Below are positions 1 to 7,287 of a stretch of 28,602 nucleotides of DNA, one piece after another; position 1 is the stretch's first letter, and every line of letters starts with the position of its first letter. Made by a program: the position numbers and the translations under genes. The DNA is from DATAES01 sp036493595 (GTDB taxonomy: Bacteria; Actinomycetota; Acidimicrobiia; Acidimicrobiales; JACDCH01), in the NCBI GenBank assembly GCA_036493595.1, contig DASXPN010000105.1:1-28602 (forward strand). The letters are read 5' to 3'. A model generated the notes under the pieces. It was not told the DNA's origin. It searched no databases and saw only the letters and a program-made list of their open reading frames with translations.

Positions 1-1
1 T

Positions 2-628
2 GGCGAGCGCCGAGCCGTCGCGGTCGAGGTGGGCGAGGGACAGTCCGTGCTCGTCGGTCCCGACAACGGGCTTCTGGCGGCGGCGGTCGCGATGGTCGGT
101 GGTGCGACGCGTGCGGTCGGGTTGAGCAATACCGACTACCAGCTCCCCGCGCCGGGACCGACATTCGCGGGACGTGACATCTTCGGCCCGGCCGCCGCGC
201 ACCTCTGTAACGGCGTCGACCTTTACGAGCTCGGCGATCCGATCGAGCCGGCGACGTTGTTGCCCGGGCTGCTGCCTGTCACGCGCGAGGAGGGTGGCGC
301 CATCGTCGCGGAGGTGTTGTGGGTCGACCGGTTCGGCAACGCGCAGCTCAACGTCGACCCCGAAGAGGTCGCGCGTTTCGGTGATCGCATCCGCCTGCGG
401 TTCGCCGAGACGAAGCGAACCGCGATCAGGGCGGAGAGCTACGCCGCGCTGCGTACCGGTGACATCGGCCTGGTCGTCGACTCCTACGGTCTGCTCTCCG
501 TGGCCGTCGATCGAGGATCAGCGGCCGACCAGCTTGGACTGCACGCCGGCGATCCGGTCACCCTGGAGTCGTTCGAAGGGCCGGAGCTGACATTGCGAGT
601 CGTGGACGAGGCGGAGACGAACCGATGA
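2..628 (+). CDS. SAM hydroxide adenosyltransferase (DUF62 family), 5' truncated
   Basis: The reading frame is open from the first bases of the window, so the start lies upstream; about 208 residues are visible, and the family is usually around 260. Family landmarks are seen in order: VGPDNGLL near the left edge, FAGRDIFGPAAAHL, then the C-terminal domain with VDRFGNAQLN and DSYGLLSVAVDRGSAA. Members of this family hydrolyse S-adenosylmethionine to adenosine and methionine and are related to SAM-dependent fluorinases and chlorinases. Its physiological role is unclear; intracellular SAM turnover is the usual proposal. The stop codon overlaps the ATG of the next small gene (ATGA), implying translational coupling. 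An internal GTG at 29 is only an in-frame codon and not a credible start, because homologous sequence continues upstream of it. Confidence 0.9.
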   Translation, partial: GERRAVAVEVGEGQSVLVGPDNGLLAAAVAMVGGATRAVGLSNTDYQLPAPGPTFAGRDIFGPAAAHLCNGVDLYELGDPIEPATLLPGLLPVTREEGGAIVAEVLWVDRFGNAQLNVDPEEVARFGDRIRLRFAETKRTAIRAESYAALRTGDIGLVVDSYGLLSVAVDRGSAADQLGLHAGDPVTLESFEGPELTLRVVDEAETNR

Positions 629-717
629 GGAAGGGCACGACCATCGCGCTCGCGGTGCTGCTGATGATGATCTTCGGCGCCGCCATCGTGCAGTTCGTCT
701 TCCTGGCGCAGAAGTAG
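625..717 (+). CDS. 30-aa single-pass membrane protein, function unknown
   Basis: This short frame starts with ATG overlapping the stop of the SAM-hydrolase gene by 4 nt and ends with TAG at 715-717. The product has a basic N-terminus (MRKGTT), one hydrophobic helix of about 20 residues (residues 6-26, Leu/Val/Ile/Met/Ala rich) and a short polar end (LAQK). That is the layout of a small N-in membrane protein. The overlap with an enzyme gene and the coherent hydrophobic profile support real expression. No family is recognised. It is followed after 18 nt by the convergent ABC permease gene, so it ends the plus-strand operon. Confidence 0.55.
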   Translation: MRKGTTIALAVLLMMIFGAAIVQFVFLAQK

Positions 718-735
718 CCGGACGCCGCGCCGGTC

Positions 736-1572
736 TCACATACGGGCCGCGAGCTGGTCACGGGTGAACCGCCTCGCTCCACGAGCGCACAACGCCAGCG
801 CGATCAGCCACACCACGAGACCGATCGCCATCGCCACTCGGATGTCCACGAGCAAGAGTCCGGTTGCTTGACCGACGGCGAGGAAGATCAGCGGCAGGAT
901 CACCGCGCCACCGAGTTGGTTCGCCTCCTGTGACGTGCGCGCTCGCGCCGATACTCGCACCATGACGCCCAGCCCGAGCGCGGCGACCGCAGGTGCGACC
1001 CAGAAGATCATCACGAACCACAAGCGCGTCGGCACGAACACCCGGTGCATCACCGGCCACGCGACCGTGTTGGTCACGATGGCGAAGCAGACGAAGCCGA
1101 TCCAGGAGAGCAGCACGGCGGGCACGAAGGCGGTCAACAATTTCGCGATGAACAGGTCACGCTCGGCCAGCGGGAGGTGCAGCAGCGTCTCGAGCGTCTT
1201 GCGCTCCTTCTCGCCTGCGAACGCGTCCGCGGCGAGGACAGCCGAGACCATCAGCGGCACGATGAGGAACAGCGGCGCCAAGAGGTAGCCGTTCACGAGC
1301 ACGATCAACTGCTGGCGGACGGGGAGCTCGAGGATGGGCTTCGCGAGGTCACCGGGGATGTTCGACAAGAAGCGCGACACGTCGACGTGCGATTGCGATC
1401 GCGCCGCGATGCCGATCACGAGCGGCAGTACCACGAGCATCAGGAACGGGACGATGAGCATCGGCAGGACGATCGCCTTCGACCGCCGGACAGCCGACAG
1501 ATCCTTGCCGACGACCGCCCGCACGGCCGTCCAGTCGACCGGGACGCGCTGGCGCGTCTGCGCGCTAGCCAC
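736..1572 (-). CDS. ABC-2 type exporter permease (NatB-like)
   Basis: This is a membrane subunit of about 278 residues. It begins with a cytosolic stretch (ASAQTRQRVPVDW...KDLSAVRRSKA), then a first membrane helix (IVLPMLIVPFLMLVVLPLVIG). An extracytoplasmic segment and about five further helices follow. The cytosolic loop after the second helix reads AGEKERKTLETLLHLPLAERD, a hallmark of ABC-2 permeases of the NatB and drug-export type. A GTG at 1570-1572 overlaps the TAG of the upstream ATPase gene (GGTGGCTAG), which is the best start. The frame stays open further upstream, but that portion is Arg/Ser-rich antisense sequence of the ATPase gene and is not homologous. It should pair with the ATPase encoded at 1565-2542. 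The substrate is unknown; Na+ export or export of a small hydrophobic compound is possible. Confidence 0.85.
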   Translation of the reverse strand: MASAQTRQRVPVDWTAVRAVVGKDLSAVRRSKAIVLPMLIVPFLMLVVLPLVIGIAARSQSHVDVSRFLSNIPGDLAKPILELPVRQQLIVLVNGYLLAPLFLIVPLMVSAVLAADAFAGEKERKTLETLLHLPLAERDLFIAKLLTAFVPAVLLSWIGFVCFAIVTNTVAWPVMHRVFVPTRLWFVMIFWVAPAVAALGLGVMVRVSARARTSQEANQLGGAVILPLIFLAVGQATGLLLVDIRVAMAIGLVVWLIALALCARGARRFTRDQLAARM

Positions 1573-2542
1573 CGGACGTCGTCTCGTCGGTGGCCTCGAG
1601 CGCTCCCCCGCCGAAGCGCTCCTCGATCGCGAAGTACACGTCCTCGAGCGTGGGCGTGCGCGGGACCGCGCCGTACACGGGGACTTCACGGCCGACGAGC
1701 ATCGCGACCACCGCGGCCATTGCCTCCCGGTCGCGGACTCGCACGCGCACGCCCTCCGCGGACACCTCCGCGTGTTGCACGCCGTCGACCTCGCCGAGCA
1801 GCTCGAGCGTGCGTGCGTCCGCGGGTGCGCCGAGGTCGAGATCGGCGCCGAGCCCGTCCCACAGCTGCGCCGCCAGCTCGTCCGGTCGTCCGTACGCGTG
1901 GAGCTGACCTTGATGCAACACCGCCATCCGATTCGCGAGACGTCCGGCTTCGCCGAGGAAGTGCGTGCACAACACGACCGTGCGTCCTCGTTCGGTGGCG
2001 AGTGATCCGATCAGCTCGATCACGTCACGCGTGGCCGCCGGGTCGAGACCCGAGGTGGGCTCGTCGAGGAACAGCACCTCGGGGTCGTGCAAGAGCGCGC
2101 GTGCCAGCGCGAGTCGTTTGCGCTGCCCGGTCGAGAAGCCCTGCACCTTGTCGTTGGCGCGGTCGATCATGCCGAAGCGACCGAGGAGCTCGTCGACGCG
2201 CTGGACGCCGTCAGCACCGCGCAAGCCGCGAATGCGAGCAACGAACAGGAGGTTCTCGCGCGCGGTCAGACGATCGTCGAGGCCCGCGTTCTCCGTGAGC
2301 ACTCCGGTTCGGCGGCGCAGCTCCTCGCCATCGGTGACCGGATCGAGCCCGAGGACGCGGGCCGTGCCGCTGTCGGGACGCAGCACACCGTTGAGCAGCC
2401 TGACGGTCGTCGTCTTGCCGGCGCCGTTGGGCCCGAGCAACGCCAGCACCTCACCCGGTTCGAGCTCGAAGCTGAGTCCGTCGAGCGCGACGTTGGTGCC
2501 GAACGAACGAGTGAGGTCGAAGGCCTCGATGGCGGCCGCCAC
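1565..2542 (-). CDS. ABC transporter ATP-binding protein
   Basis: A 325-residue nucleotide-binding subunit. Visible motifs are Walker A GPNGAGKTT (37-45), signature FSTGQ (136-140), Walker B VLFLDEPTSGLDP (156-168) and switch His194 in CTHFLGEA. The Q-loop region reads LTENAGLDDRLTARENL, where Glu-Asn replaces the usual Gln, as in many DrrA/NatA-type exporters. A C-terminal extension of about 100 residues (from about 220) resembles the regulatory tail of this subfamily. The start is GTG at 2542 with no Shine-Dalgarno sequence evident. The 3' end overlaps the permease start by 8 nt, so the two are translationally coupled and form one transporter. The CAP-domain gene lies 32 nt upstream on the same strand and could be cotranscribed, which would bring the transporter under the same riboswitch-bearing transcript. 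Confidence 0.93.
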   Translation of the reverse strand: MAAAIEAFDLTRSFGTNVALDGLSFELEPGEVLALLGPNGAGKTTTVRLLNGVLRPDSGTARVLGLDPVTDGEELRRRTGVLTENAGLDDRLTARENLLFVARIRGLRGADGVQRVDELLGRFGMIDRANDKVQGFSTGQRKRLALARALLHDPEVLFLDEPTSGLDPAATRDVIELIGSLATERGRTVVLCTHFLGEAGRLANRMAVLHQGQLHAYGRPDELAAQLWDGLGADLDLGAPADARTLELLGEVDGVQHAEVSAEGVRVRVRDREAMAAVVAMLVGREVPVYGAVPRTPTLEDVYFAIEERFGGGALEATDETTSGG

Positions 2543-2574
2543 GATGGACAGTGTGACGTCTGAAGAGGCGAGCG

Positions 2575-3312
2575 TCAGTCCGAAACGGTACGGAGCGCGG
2601 TCAGCACCGCGTGGACCCGAACCGGATCGGCAGGAGGAGGCGGAGGTGGTGGCGGAGGAGGAGGCGGAGGCGGCGGGTCCGCCGCGGGCGCCGGCTCCGT
2701 TGTCGGCGTGGAGTGCGCATGCGTCTTGGCTGCGCTCGGTGCCGTGGGAGCGGGGGCAGCCGGCGCGTCATCACCAGAAGGCAGGTACATGAAGTCGTGG
2801 GTCGTGTACATCCGCCCGTCGGCGCCATAGCTGACGCCGACGCCGATGTAGTTGTACTTCGGGTCGACGATGTTCTCGTAGTGCGCGGGGCTCTTGATGA
2901 ACGCAGCCATGAGACCCTGCACGTCGTAACCCACGCCGACGTTCTCACCGAGCTTTTGCCACGGTGCAGCGACCGAGCCGGCGAGGTTCGGGTTGTGCGA
3001 GATCCCACCGGCGGCGGCCATCTGATCAGCCCAGCCGCGGGCGACGCTGACGAGTGCGCTGTCCACTTGCAGGGGAGCGAGACCCTGCGAGGTGCGGACG
3101 CTGTTGATCTGTGCGACGAACGCAGCCTCGGTGCCGGAGTCAGCCGAGACGGTGGCCGGTGTCGCGAGCGCAGTCAGGGGCTCGGCGACGGCGAGCATCG
3201 TGGCGAAGGAGGCGGCGGCGACGATGGCGACCAGTGCACGCCGCACGCGTGTCGTGCTCACGGCACGGAGGACGCGAGCGCTGTGGCACGGGTCCCCATC
3301 GATGTCGTACAT
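2575..3312 (-). CDS. Secreted CAP/SCP-domain protein (YkwD-like) with poly-proline tail
   Basis: The product has about 245 residues. It begins with a basic region and hydrophobic signal or anchor segment (RRALVAIVAAASFATMLAVA, about residues 25-44), then a CAP domain (about 63-178). The domain shows the cavity residues His in ISHNPNL, Glu in GENVGVGY and His in SPAHYENI, and a final THDFMYL strand. The C-terminus is Ala/Pro/Thr-rich, with 15 consecutive prolines followed by an 18-residue tail, suggesting a cell-wall-spanning or wall-associated linker. Bacterial CAP proteins are secreted and mostly of unknown biochemical function. An ATG at 3312 has AGGAG six bases upstream and is preferred; GTG at 3315 and GTG at 3261 are alternatives. 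The leader carries a c-di-GMP-I riboswitch ending only a few bases before the ribosome-binding site. Confidence 0.88.
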   Translation of the reverse strand: MYDIDGDPCHSARVLRAVSTTRVRRALVAIVAAASFATMLAVAEPLTALATPATVSADSGTEAAFVAQINSVRTSQGLAPLQVDSALVSVARGWADQMAAAGGISHNPNLAGSVAAPWQKLGENVGVGYDVQGLMAAFIKSPAHYENIVDPKYNYIGVGVSYGADGRMYTTHDFMYLPSGDDAPAAPAPTAPSAAKTHAHSTPTTEPAPAADPPPPPPPPPPPPPPPADPVRVHAVLTALRTVSD

Positions 3313-3324
3313 CACCCTCTCCTC

Positions 3325-3412
3325 GATTCGGTAGCCCGGCTGCCGTGAGATCGCGAGATCCCCTCAGGCCCGTGGCTTTGCGCCTCCCGGGTTTCCCCGG
3401 GGTTGCCCCTTC
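3325..3412 (-). promoter_or_regulatory. Cyclic di-GMP-I (GEMM-I) riboswitch in the CAP gene leader
   Basis: Read on the minus strand, the leader contains the GEMM-I landmarks in the right order. These are GGGGCAACCCC (3409-3399); a GC-rich hairpin capped by GAAA (3401-3386); the highly conserved GGCGCAAAGCCACGGGCC (starting at 3384); a second variable hairpin (GGGGATCTCGCGATCTC); and GGCAGCCGGGCTACC (3344-3330). This matches the two-helix aptamer architecture of the Vibrio Vc2 class, including the GAAA loop and its receptor region. The G run before CAA is consistent with c-di-GMP rather than cGAMP recognition, by analogy only. The aptamer ends about 10 nt before AGGAG of the CAP gene, so control of translation initiation is plausible. 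No separate intrinsic terminator is visible. Confidence 0.87.
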
Positions 3413-3518
3413 GTCGATGTCAGGGGAAAGTATCGGCCGGTTCGTTGCTGACCTTGACCCTCCATAGCGGTTTCGTCCCTTCCGCGCTGCCTGCCACCCG
3501 CTACCCGAAGGACGCTTT

Positions 3519-5015
3519 GTGAACCTCGCGAAGGTGTTGGATCCGCACCCTGACGACGCTGTGGCGATCGTGAGCCGGGGCCGCGAGACGACCTACGGCA
3601 CACTGCGCGCCCAAGTCGCGGCGATGCGCACGGGGCTGGCCGGTCTCGGGCTGGAACCGGGCGACCGGGTCGGGATCCTCTGTGGCACCAACTGGTACTT
3701 CGCGGCCGCCTACCTGTCGATCCTCGGTGCCGGCCTGGTCGCGGTGCCACTCAACCCGACGAGCCCGCCACGCGAGATCGAGGCGCAACTCGGCGCGGTC
3801 GGCGCGCGAGCCGTCGTGGCGGGTCCCGCGGCCCGTGCGACGTTCGCGGGCCTCGACCGTTCGAAGCTGCCGACACTCGAACACTGCGTCGTCACCGACG
3901 ACTCCGACTTGCCGGGTGCGGTGCCGCTCGACGATCTCCTCGCGACGGAGCCGACACTCGCGATCATCGATCGAGACGACGACGACCTCGCGGCACTCCT
4001 GTTCACGAGTGGCACGGCAGGGTCGCCGAAGGCGGCGATGCTGACCCATGGAAACCTGCGTTCGAACATCGAGCAGATGCAGGCGCTGGCCATTCGCGCG
4101 CAAACGCCGGAGGACGTGAGCCTCGGTGTACTGCCGTTGTTCCACATCTTCGGACTCAACGTCGTGCTGGGCCTGTCGCTGTACGCGGGATCCCGGGCCG
4201 TACTGATCGAGCGCTTCGATCCGGCGTCCGCGCTCGAGGCCGTCGCCCGTCACGGTGTCACGGTGTTGGCGGGAGCGCCGGCGATGTGGATCGCGTGGGC
4301 CTCGCTCGCCGGCACCCCGAGCGATGCGTTCGCGTCCGTGAGGATCGCCGCGTCCGGCGCGGCCAGGCTGCCCATCGAGATCGGCGAGGTGTTCGAGCGT
4401 CGTTTCGGCGTGTCCGTGGCCGAGGGCTACGGCCTCACCGAAGCGTCACCGGTCGTGACGACCGCGGCCGGGGCTGCGAGCAAGCCCGGATCGATCGGTG
4501 CGCCACTACCCGGCGTCCGGGTACGGCTCGTCGATGAAAGCGGCGACGATGTGCTCGTCGGTGATGCGGGTGAGGTATGGGTCGCGGGACCGAATGTCTT
4601 CAAGGGTTACTGGAACGATCCTGAGGCAACGTCGCGTGCGCTGACCGACGACGGCTGGCTGCGAACCGGCGACGTGGCGGTCGTGGACGACGACGGCCAG
4701 CTCTTCCTGGTCGATCGAATGAAGGACCTCATCATCGTGTCGGGCTTCAACGTGTTCCCGGCCGAGGTCGAGTCGGTGCTCGGGGAGCATCCTGCGGTCG
4801 AGTCCTGCGCAGTCGTGGGTGTCGAGCATCCGTACACGGGCGAGGCGGTGAAGGCCTTCGTTGTCGTGGCTCCCGGCCGCTCGGTCGAGGAGGACGACCT
4901 CATCGAGTTCTGCGCGGACCGGCTCGCTCGCTACAAGTGTCCCGACAAGGTGATGTTCGTCGACGAGCTCACGCTCGGGCCGAGTGGCAAGATCCTGCGC
5001 CGCTTGCTCGACTGA
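3519..5015 (+). CDS. AMP-forming acyl-CoA synthetase (FadD-like)
   Basis: A 498-residue member of the ANL adenylate-forming superfamily. It activates a carboxylic acid, probably a fatty acid, to acyl-AMP and then acyl-CoA. Seen motifs are the P-loop FTSGTAGSPKA (162-172), the adenylation motif EGYGLTEASP (302-311), GD at 384-385, the hinge DRMKDLIIVSGFNVFP (399-414) and the C-terminal PSGKILRR with catalytic Lys491. The length is typical of the compact long-chain or medium-chain ligases. The GTG start at 3519 has GAAGGA about 7 nt upstream. The gene is divergent from the riboswitch-CAP gene, with about 200 nt between them, and convergent with the membrane protein at 5055-5756. Substrate chain length cannot be read from sequence. 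Confidence 0.9.
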   Translation: MNLAKVLDPHPDDAVAIVSRGRETTYGTLRAQVAAMRTGLAGLGLEPGDRVGILCGTNWYFAAAYLSILGAGLVAVPLNPTSPPREIEAQLGAVGARAVVAGPAARATFAGLDRSKLPTLEHCVVTDDSDLPGAVPLDDLLATEPTLAIIDRDDDDLAALLFTSGTAGSPKAAMLTHGNLRSNIEQMQALAIRAQTPEDVSLGVLPLFHIFGLNVVLGLSLYAGSRAVLIERFDPASALEAVARHGVTVLAGAPAMWIAWASLAGTPSDAFASVRIAASGAARLPIEIGEVFERRFGVSVAEGYGLTEASPVVTTAAGAASKPGSIGAPLPGVRVRLVDESGDDVLVGDAGEVWVAGPNVFKGYWNDPEATSRALTDDGWLRTGDVAVVDDDGQLFLVDRMKDLIIVSGFNVFPAEVESVLGEHPAVESCAVVGVEHPYTGEAVKAFVVVAPGRSVEEDDLIEFCADRLARYKCPDKVMFVDELTLGPSGKILRRLLD

Positions 5016-5054
5016 TGGGGCTGCGCCCGTTGCTGCTTGCCGCTACAGGCCACG

Positions 5055-5756
5055 TCAGGCGGCCTCGACCGCTTTGATCGCCGGCCGGCGCGGCGCGTTG
5101 GTCAACAGGAAGCCGGCGAACAGGACGGTGATACCGGCGACCAGTGAAATGGCGAAGCCGTCCATCTGGTCCAGGACGGAGTTCAACACGCCGCCGGCGC
5201 CGAGGATGATCGTGCCGGCGGCGATGAGGACGTTGGCAGCCGCGAGCCGTCGGGTCGATCGACGCTTGGCCAACCGCACGGCACTCCACACTGCGCCGCC
5301 GATGATCACGAGTGCGGCGACGCCCGAGCCGACGCCGGCGAGCGCGCGCGGGAGCGGGCCGAAGACGTCACTGCCTTGTGGCAGCGTCGAGGACGAGATG
5401 TCGGTCGTGAGCGGGGCAACGGCGATGACGCCCGCGCTGAACGCGGCGAACGCGTGCACGCCGGCCGCGGACCATCGAGCGACTCGATCCGATGCGAGCA
5501 GATACACGGTTCCGAGCGCGAGGTACGGCACGTTGACGATCGCGCCGAACAGGTAGAAGAGCCGGAACCACAGACCGTTCCAGCCGAAGGCCACCCCGCC
5601 CCAGAGCGCGGCCGACGCGGCCGCGAACAAGAAGAGCGCCACGGTCCACGCACCTTCGTATCGCTTGCGACGGTCGATCCACCGCTCGAGGGTCGACAAC
5701 GCGAACGCAAGCGCAAGCAACGCCGCCGCCGCCGCCAGCGCAAGGTGCAGGTACAT
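5055..5756 (-). CDS. Multi-pass membrane protein of unknown function
   Basis: The 233-residue product is strongly hydrophobic, with about seven predicted helices. The first is near residues 2-18, two more lie near 36-80, and four run on to residue 220. A basic loop (RRKRYEG) follows helix 1 and the tail is basic (NAPRRPAIKA). No catalytic motif or family is recognised; it resembles conserved actinobacterial integral membrane proteins. I chose the ATG at 5754-5756. The open frame extends far upstream, but only as antisense of rex. GGTGGG a few bases before the ATG could serve as a ribosome-binding site. The gene is divergent from rex with a 141-nt gap, so it could share the Rex-controlled promoter region. 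Confidence 0.7.
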   Translation of the reverse strand: MYLHLALAAAAALLALAFALSTLERWIDRRKRYEGAWTVALFLFAAASAALWGGVAFGWNGLWFRLFYLFGAIVNVPYLALGTVYLLASDRVARWSAAGVHAFAAFSAGVIAVAPLTTDISSSTLPQGSDVFGPLPRALAGVGSGVAALVIIGGAVWSAVRLAKRRSTRRLAAANVLIAAGTIILGAGGVLNSVLDQMDGFAISLVAGITVLFAGFLLTNAPRRPAIKAVEAA

Positions 5757-5860
5757 GGCACCCACCAGTCTGCTGCGCGTCGTGACGTCCTGTCGCAGCG
5801 GCCGATCACCGGAGCAAGCCCGAACGGGCGAGTGAGTTCGTGTTGAGACACGGCGAAAGA

Positions 5861-5890
5861 TTGTGAACTTGTGACAGCCACCCGTAGCAT
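5861..5890 (+). promoter_or_regulatory. rex promoter with Rex-operator-like sequence and leaderless start
   Basis: TTGTGA at 5861-5866 can serve as a -35 element. After an 18-nt spacer comes TAGCAT at 5885-5890 as a -10 element, and the ATG of rex begins 7 nt later, which is the geometry of a leaderless actinobacterial transcript. TTGTGAAC (5861-5868) is a perfect left half of the Rex operator (TGTGAAC...TTCACA). The right half, GTGACA (5871-5876), matches 4 of 6 positions and is one base closer than usual. The site would cover the -35 box, consistent with autorepression. A small inverted repeat CGTGT-TGAG-ACACG lies just upstream at 5839-5852. Confidence 0.5.
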
Positions 5891-5897
5891 TCCGCCC

Positions 5898-6629
5898 ATG
5901 ACAGAACGCGTGCGGCGGCGCATTCCGGATGCGACCGTGGCGCGCCTGCCCGTCTATCTGCGCAGCCTCCTCGAGATCGGCGACGACTCGACGACCGTGT
6001 CCTCGGAGCGCTTGGCCGAGCTTGCCGGTGTGAATGCCGCGAAAGTCCGCAAAGACCTGTCGTATCTCGGGTCGTACGGAACGCGTGGAGTCGGCTACGA
6101 CGTCGAATACCTCCTGTTCCAGATGAGTCGGGAACTCGGCCTCACGCAGCACTGGCCCGTCGTCATCGTCGGCATCGGCAACCTCGGCCACGCGCTCGCC
6201 AACTACGACGGCTTCGTCGCCAGCGGCTTCCATGTCGTCGCCCTGGTCGACGCCGATCCTTCGAAGGTCGGCCAGCGCGTCGCCGGCAGCGAGATCCGGT
6301 CGCTCGGGGACCTCGACGCGATCGTTCGGTCGCACGAGATCGCCATCGGCATCATCGCCACGCCCGCGCACGCCGCGCAGGACGTCGCCGACCGGCTGGT
6401 GAGCGCCGGCGTCACGTCGATTCTCAACTTCGCCCCCGCCGTGCTCACGGTTCCTCCCGGCGTGTCGCTCCGGAAGGTCGATCTCGCCGTCGAACTGCAG
6501 ATTCTCAGCTTCCATCAGCAGCGCCGATCGTCGAAGGTGGCGTCAGCGCCCGGGAACGGCCCGACTGGCACCGCGGGCACGACCCCCGATCCCGGCGGGT
6601 CGAGCGAGCCTGTTGTCGTCGGCGACTGA
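5898..6629 (+). CDS. rex: Redox-sensing transcriptional repressor Rex
   Basis: Rex binds DNA when NAD+ is high and is released by NADH, so it derepresses respiratory and heme genes when electron acceptors are limiting. The 243-residue product has an N-terminal winged helix (about 9-75) with LPVYLRSLLEIGDD, SSERLAELAGVNAAKVRKDLSYLGSYG in outline, and GTRGVGYDV. A Rossmann domain follows with GIGNLG (92-97), and the C-terminal helix VELQILSFHQQ mediates domain-swapped dimerisation. A Pro/Gly/Thr-rich tail of about 35 residues follows and is probably disordered. ATG 5898 is preferred over GTG 5871 because a -10 box sits 7 nt upstream of it and the family usually starts close to this point. It heads the tetrapyrrole gene run, like the rex-hemACD operon of Streptomyces. 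Confidence 0.94.
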   Translation: MTERVRRRIPDATVARLPVYLRSLLEIGDDSTTVSSERLAELAGVNAAKVRKDLSYLGSYGTRGVGYDVEYLLFQMSRELGLTQHWPVVIVGIGNLGHALANYDGFVASGFHVVALVDADPSKVGQRVAGSEIRSLGDLDAIVRSHEIAIGIIATPAHAAQDVADRLVSAGVTSILNFAPAVLTVPPGVSLRKVDLAVELQILSFHQQRRSSKVASAPGNGPTGTAGTTPDPGGSSEPVVVGD

Positions 6630-6642
6630 TCGCTGATCTCGG

Positions 6643-7287
6643 ATGCCGGTCGACGAACCGCTCTATCCCGTCAATCTCCGGCTTCGAGGTGTCCCGTGCC
6701 TCGTCGTTGGCGGCGGGCGGGTCGCGCTCGGCAAGGTGCTCGGGCTGCTCGAGGGTGAGGCGTCGATCACGGTGGTGGCACCGTCCGTTGTCGACGAGAT
6801 CGACGACATCGCCCGGCACGACGGCATCGCGATCCACCGACGCTCATACGAGCGCGGCGAGGTCGCCCAGTACCGGTTGGTGATCACTGCCACCGGCGAT
6901 CCCGAGGTCGACAGTGCGGTGTTCGACGACGCGCAGGCCGCGAGCGTGTGGGTCAACAGCGCCGACGATCCTGACCACTGCACGGTCACGCTGCCGGCCC
7001 GCATTCGGCGGGGGCCGCTCCTCGTCACGTTTGCGACCGGCGGCAACAGTCCCGCGCTCGCTTCGTGGCTGCGCGAGCGATTCGAGCTCGAGCTCGGCCC
7101 CGAATACGAGCTGCTGCTGACGGTGCTGGCGGGGGCTCGAGCCGAACTCGTCGAGCGTGGCGAGCCAACCGAGAACCCTGGTTGGAAACTGGCGCTCGAT
7201 TCGGGAATGCTTGACCTGATCCGCGAGGGAGACCTCGCCGAAGCCAAGGAGCGCCTGCAGGCGTGTCTGTCGTCGTCATCGGATTGA
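6643..7287 (+). CDS. Precorrin-2 dehydrogenase / sirohydrochlorin ferrochelatase (siroheme synthase N-domain)
   Basis: This 214-residue protein corresponds to the N-terminal module of CysG and to yeast Met8p. It oxidises precorrin-2 to sirohydrochlorin with NAD+, and often inserts Fe2+ to give siroheme. The dinucleotide-binding motif VVGGGRVALGK is at 21-31. The conserved active-site segment NSADDPDHCTVTLPA (105-119) carries the likely catalytic Asp109, and the GGNSPALASWLRERFE helix (133-148) matches the family. The methyltransferase that makes its substrate is encoded separately at 11606-13072. It starts 13 nt after rex and overlaps hemA by 25 nt, so it is part of the same operon. Confidence 0.92.
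   Translation: MPVDEPLYPVNLRLRGVPCLVVGGGRVALGKVLGLLEGEASITVVAPSVVDEIDDIARHDGIAIHRRSYERGEVAQYRLVITATGDPEVDSAVFDDAQAASVWVNSADDPDHCTVTLPARIRRGPLLVTFATGGNSPALASWLRERFELELGPEYELLLTVLAGARAELVERGEPTENPGWKLALDSGMLDLIREGDLAEAKERLQACLSSSSD

Noticed and set aside
718..735. CCGG-containing imperfect hairpin between the small membrane protein and the ABC permease
   Set aside because: The stem is interrupted after four pairs and the gap is only 18 nt; not convincing as a terminator.
1045..2298. Long plus-strand open frame (417 codons) across the ABC transporter genes
   Set aside because: It is antisense to the ATPase and permease genes, is extremely Arg/Asp/Glu-rich without any motif, and is explained by high GC at third codon positions.
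5016..5054. Possible terminator GGGC-TGC-GCCC between the acyl-CoA synthetase and membrane-protein genes
   Set aside because: Stem of only four pairs, no T-tract, and frequent by chance in GC-rich DNA.
5757..6515. N-terminal extension of the membrane-protein frame into rex
   Set aside because: The extension is antisense of rex and charged, with no signal; the ATG at 5756 immediately precedes the first hydrophobic helix.
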